Source of the DNA: Saprospiraceae bacterium | Lineage (GTDB): Bacteria > Bacteroidota > Bacteroidia > Chitinophagales > Saprospiraceae | Reading direction: 5' to 3' | Assembly: GCA_021604865.1 (NCBI GenBank) | Contig: BQJU01000023.1 | Span: forward strand, 1 to 64,000 | Length of the DNA: 64,000 nucleotides | Shown here: positions 60,995 through 64,000 of the stretch, in pieces | How the letters are laid out: every line of letters starts with the position of its first letter | Numbering within the stretch: the first letter of the stretch is position 1 | The notes under the pieces: generated by a model | The model's database searches: none | What the model saw: only the letters and a program-made list of their open reading frames with translations | What the model was told of the DNA's origin: nothing | Program-made: the position numbers and the translations under genes

Positions 60995-63460
60995 ATGATC
61001 AAAAATTATCTAAGAATTGCCTTCCGGAATCTGCTGAAACACAAAGGATATACCCTCATCAATATCTTCGGTCTGGCGCTGGGTATGATGGTCTTTTTGT
61101 TGATTGCTCAGTATGTCAAATTTGAGCGGAGCTATGAAACCTTTTTACCCAATGCAGATCAGATATACCGGGTGACTTTGGAGCGGTACCTCAACAATGA
61201 GTTGCAGATCGCAAGTGCGGAAAACTTTCCGGGTGTAGGGCCGGCGATGCAGGAAGAACTGCCGGAGGTATTGTCTTATGCACGACTCTATAATCTTGGC
61301 TATAAAAACAATGTCATCATCACCAATAAAGAGGCGTCACCAGAACCTATTGCCTTCAAACACCGCCATTTTATGTATGCGGATTCTGCTTTCCTGATTT
61401 TGATGGGCTATGAAATGTCGAAAGGTGATCCGGTGACGGCATTGGCAGAACCTTTGAAGGCCGTCATTTCCGAAGACTATGCCACCAAATATTTCGGCGA
61501 AGCGGACCCTATTGGCAAATCACTTTTGATGCAGGATGATGATTTTAATAATGAATTGGTACAAATCACCGGCGTTTTTAAAAACCTGCCCGCCAATACG
61601 CATCTCAAATTTGATGTACTCTTTTCTTATCAGACGCTGTATGGCCGATTTGAGCGGGCGCCAGAACGCTATGATCAAAACTGGGCACGCAAAGATATGT
61701 ACACCTTTGTCAAGTTGCGGGAAGGTGCTGATCCCAAAAATGTGGAGGCTGCCCTTCCGGGAATTGTAGATAAATACAGTCCTACGCTGGCCGAAAATAA
61801 TCGCAAAGATGTATTGGCATTGCAGCCTTTGACGGCCATTCATCTCACCTCCGATCTGGCAGAGGAGCCGGAGTCAAATGGGGATGAGCGCATTGTGTTT
61901 TTTATGAGCTTGATTGGTATTTTTGTCATATTGATAGCCTGGATCAATTACATCAACCTCTCAACTGCCCGTGCGGTAGAGCGTGGCCGTGAAGTGGGCG
62001 TGCGCAAGGTAGTTGGTGCCGAAAAAGGGCAATTAATCACCCAGTTTCTGGTGGAGGCTATGTTGGTCAACTTCGTGGCCATTCTGCTGGCTTTTATCCT
62101 GACGATTTTGGTATTGCCCTGGTTTAACCAAATTTCAGGACTAACCTTGGAGATTAGAGCGCTTTTCCGCCCCTGGTTTCTGGGCCTTCTGGGGATTTTG
62201 TGGATGATTGGCGGGCTCTTGTCTGGATTGTATCCGGCATTGGTCTTGTCTTCTTTTCAGCCTATAGCAGTGCTGAAGGGGCAACTAAAAAATACAGCTC
62301 GTGGGGTATTGCTGCGCAAGGGGTTAGTAGTGGCTCAGTTTATGGCATCAGTTGTATTGATTGTAGCAACTTTTGTCATTTACAATCAGCTGAATTTTAT
62401 GTTGAAAGGGGATATGGGTATGAATATCGACCAGGTGTTGGTGGTGGAGCGGCCCGGCATTTCCGAAAGGGATCGCAATGCTTACAATTCTGCCATTGAT
62501 GTCTTTCGGGCGGAACTGCTGAAAAATAATGACATAGAAGCGGTATCGGCCTCCCTTACCGTACCGGGAAAACAGCGCGAATACAAAGGAACGATCAAAC
62601 GCTTCGGCGCCTCAGACAATGAATTGGTGAGTGTCCGAATCAATAGTATGGATTATGAATTTTTGGATGTTTTTAAAATGGAGATGGTTGCTGGCAGAGG
62701 CTTCTCCAGGGATTTTCCAGCTGATCAGGATACTTCAATCATCCTGACGGAATCCACTTCCCGAATGTTGGGTTTTGCTAAACCGGAAGACGCTATCGGT
62801 CAAACCCTGACTGCACCAGGCTGGCAATGGAATCCCATTGTGGCAGGTGTGGTCAATGATTACAATCAGGTATCCCTGAAAAAAGCATTGGAGCCATCAG
62901 CATTCTACTGCTCTCCCTACCAAGGAGAATTTTATTCCATGCGGATCAAAACAGATAACCTGGCCAAAACCCTGGCCCATGCAGAACAATCCTGGACAAA
63001 GGCTTTCCCGGGCAATCCTTTTGATTACTTTTTTCTGGACGACTACTTCAATCGCCAATATGAAAATGAGCAGCGATTCGGCAGCCTGACTACCATTTTT
63101 GCCATTCTGGCCATCATTGTGGGTTGTCTGGGCCTATTTGGGCTGTCTGGGTTCACCATTGCCCAACGCACCAAAGAAATCGGTATCCGCAAGGTGTTGG
63201 GGGCCACCACCACCAATATTGTTACCCTGCTTTCCAAAGACTTTTTGAAATTGGTTGCCCTCGCTATTGTCCTCGCCATTCCGGTAGCCTGGTGGGCGAT
63301 GAACAACTGGCTCAACGGTTTTGCCAACCGCATAGACCTGCACTGGTGGATTCTGGCGCTGGCGGGATTGGTAGCGGTAACGATCGCCTTTTTGACGGTC
63401 AGTTTCCAGAGTATTAAGGCGGCATTGAGCAATCCGGTGGAGAGTATTCGAACGGAGTAG
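60995..63460 (+). CDS. MacB/FtsX-type ABC transporter permease
   Basis: 821 residues, two FtsX units. The first has helix about 20-42, a MacB periplasmic core domain (about 45-250) and helices near 295, 345 and 385. The second repeats this, with a helix near 430, a periplasmic part (about 465-680) and three final helices (about 695-800). Hallmarks are MIKNYLRIAFRNLLKHKGYT at the start, ARAVERGREVGVRKVVGAEK and RTKEIGIRKVLGATT. It needs a separate ATPase, not encoded next to it. In Bacteroidota such permeases handle lipoproteins, peptides or drugs. Its stop codon overlaps a GGGCAACC hairpin. Confidence 0.93.
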   Translation: MIKNYLRIAFRNLLKHKGYTLINIFGLALGMMVFLLIAQYVKFERSYETFLPNADQIYRVTLERYLNNELQIASAENFPGVGPAMQEELPEVLSYARLYNLGYKNNVIITNKEASPEPIAFKHRHFMYADSAFLILMGYEMSKGDPVTALAEPLKAVISEDYATKYFGEADPIGKSLLMQDDDFNNELVQITGVFKNLPANTHLKFDVLFSYQTLYGRFERAPERYDQNWARKDMYTFVKLREGADPKNVEAALPGIVDKYSPTLAENNRKDVLALQPLTAIHLTSDLAEEPESNGDERIVFFMSLIGIFVILIAWINYINLSTARAVERGREVGVRKVVGAEKGQLITQFLVEAMLVNFVAILLAFILTILVLPWFNQISGLTLEIRALFRPWFLGLLGILWMIGGLLSGLYPALVLSSFQPIAVLKGQLKNTARGVLLRKGLVVAQFMASVVLIVATFVIYNQLNFMLKGDMGMNIDQVLVVERPGISERDRNAYNSAIDVFRAELLKNNDIEAVSASLTVPGKQREYKGTIKRFGASDNELVSVRINSMDYEFLDVFKMEMVAGRGFSRDFPADQDTSIILTESTSRMLGFAKPEDAIGQTLTAPGWQWNPIVAGVVNDYNQVSLKKALEPSAFYCSPYQGEFYSMRIKTDNLAKTLAHAEQSWTKAFPGNPFDYFFLDDYFNRQYENEQRFGSLTTIFAILAIIVGCLGLFGLSGFTIAQRTKEIGIRKVLGATTTNIVTLLSKDFLKLVALAIVLAIPVAWWAMNNWLNGFANRIDLHWWILALAGLVAVTIAFLTVSFQSIKAALSNPVESIRTE

Positions 63461-63518
63461 GGCAACCCTTGTGGTTGCCCGATTCGCACGCAGGCGTGCC
63501 CCTTGTGGTTGCCCGATT
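63460..63518. repeat. Short palindromic repeat family D, copy 2
   Basis: GGGCAACC-CTTGT-GGTTGCCC (63460-63480) begins at the last base of the MacB-like stop codon. A second unit, CCTTGTGGTTGCCCGATTA, follows near 63500-63518. The layout equals that at 28079. Confidence 0.65.
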
Positions 63519-63578
63519 AATGAAACGGATTGAGATAGGAGAAAATGGGATTATTTTTCTTTTAAATTAAACTACAGC

Positions 63579-63609
63579 TTGCTTCTCCTTTCTATTTAGT
63601 TTATATTGG
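63579..63609 (+). promoter_or_regulatory. Probable promoter of the last gene
   Basis: TTG (63579-63581), 20 bases, then TATATTGG (63602-63609), one base off TAnnTTTG. It would start transcription about 30 bases before the ATG at 63647, which supports that ATG as the real start. Confidence 0.45.
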
Positions 63610-63656
63610 ATGTATTCCTCTCATTATTTCACCAAAAACCGCTCTTATGAAACCAG

Positions 63657-63684
63657 TATCTATCTATCTATCTATCTATCTATC
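63657..63684 (+). repeat. (TATC)7 tetranucleotide tract
   Basis: Seven uninterrupted TATC units, beginning 10 bases after the ATG at 63647. With seven units the frame from that ATG stops at TAA (63689-63691). With five or eight units it would run into the long open frame that reaches the window end. Confidence 0.9.
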
Positions 63685-63717
63685 CGTTTAACTGCTCATT
63701 TTCGCGCTCTGGTTACG

Positions 63718-64000
63718 ATGTTTCTTCTTTTCCTCTTTTATTTTCCGGCCAATGCTCAAAGTTTTCAGTGCAATATCGACACCGTTCCTGAGTTTTTTAT
63801 TTTAAATAGCCCTCCTACTCCGGGTTGTTATAATGTAGGCAATGACGAAATGGACTTGGAGGCATACAAACCTGAATCAACCGATCCAATCAAATACATT
63901 CGCATTAAGATTTATGTGATGCAATATTCTCAATTTGAACCCTTTAATTTTTCTGAAATAACTGAACATGTAGATTATATTGGTGAAGTTATGGATATTG
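63718..64000 (+). CDS. Secreted protein start, partial, out of frame with its likely start codon
   Basis: An open frame runs from the TATC tract to the window end. From the ATG at 63718 the product begins MFLLFLFYFPANAQ, a hydrophobic core and cleavage site with no positive start. With one more TATC unit, the ATG at 63647 would supply a fuller signal peptide, MKPVSIYLS followed by about 17 residues that include RLTAHFR. The mature start has two Cys (FQCN, PGCYN) and then KYIRIKIYVMQYSQFEP. This opening resembles that of Bacteroidota extracellular proteins of several kinds, for example M43-like peptidases. The family cannot be decided from 94 residues. The gene continues past 64000. Confidence 0.6.
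   Translation, partial: MFLLFLFYFPANAQSFQCNIDTVPEFFILNSPPTPGCYNVGNDEMDLEAYKPESTDPIKYIRIKIYVMQYSQFEPFNFSEITEHVDYIGEVMDI

Noticed and set aside
1-64000. CRISPR array, prophage, integrase or transposase
   Set aside because: No regularly spaced repeats with unique spacers, and no phage or transposase gene was found. The repeats present are dispersed palindromes.

Overview
The window reads as chromosomal DNA of a Bacteroidota bacterium, most likely of the class Saprospiria. Several secreted proteins end in type IX secretion (T9SS) sorting tails. There are 7TM-AraC and TPR-kinase-REC-AraC regulators, and promoters of the TTG / TAnnTTTG type. Base composition is moderate and intergenic DNA is rich in dispersed palindromic repeats. 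There is no rRNA, phage, transposase or CRISPR array; the only RNA gene seen is tRNA-Cys(GCA).

Layout. 1-9.3 kb: aspS, a GT-C membrane glycosyltransferase, a small lipoprotein, and the cell-shape operon mreB-mreC-mreD-mrdA read leftwards, then tRNA-Cys. 9.3-18.5 kb: a 7TM-AraC regulator divergent from a DUF2807 lipoprotein with a GTCGAAC-box cluster between them, molybdenum-cofactor genes moaC and a MobB-like/MobA fusion, a DUF1028 protein and several uncharacterised envelope proteins. 18.8-26.5 kb: a propeller lipoprotein and an FG-GAP/ASPIC T9SS protein read leftwards. Divergent from them is an arylsulfotransferase-like T9SS protein followed by a GH29 alpha-L-fucosidase; then comes a DsbA-like protein. 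27-33.7 kb: an alkyltransferase-like DNA repair protein, a TrpF-like protein lacking the usual catalytic Cys, a serine hydrolase, an aquaporin and a very large M4 metalloprotease.

34-41 kb is one coherent efflux operon: TetR regulator, TolC, lipoprotein HlyD, two ABC ATPases and two ABC-2 permeases. It resembles the E. coli CecR-YbhGFSR system, but with YbhF split in two and its own TolC. Two nearly identical TTAACCA-N2-TGGTTAA palindromes sit before tetR and before tolC. 41-50 kb: a membrane class III nucleotide cyclase, a PadR regulator, a large hybrid two-component protein, a lone ExbD, a tocopherol-cyclase-family protein, a YkvA-like protein and an M24 aminopeptidase. 50-64 kb: envelope proteins, TerC, an endonuclease/exonuclease/phosphatase protein, uvrA, an RNA polymerase sigma factor, a MacB-like permease, and the start of a secreted protein.

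The most unusual content is non-coding. At least four dispersed repeat families are visible. Family A has AGTGCTTGTTTGGAGGT-like inverted ends and occurs as full, internally deleted and solo-end copies. Family B is about 140-175 bp, near aspS and after the M24 peptidase. Family C carries GTTGTCAACTT ends. Family D is a short GGGCAACC hairpin placed directly after stop codons. One family A copy appears to contain the start codon of the arylsulfotransferase. The last gene has a (TATC)7 tract after its likely start codon that puts it out of frame, a candidate phase-variation switch.
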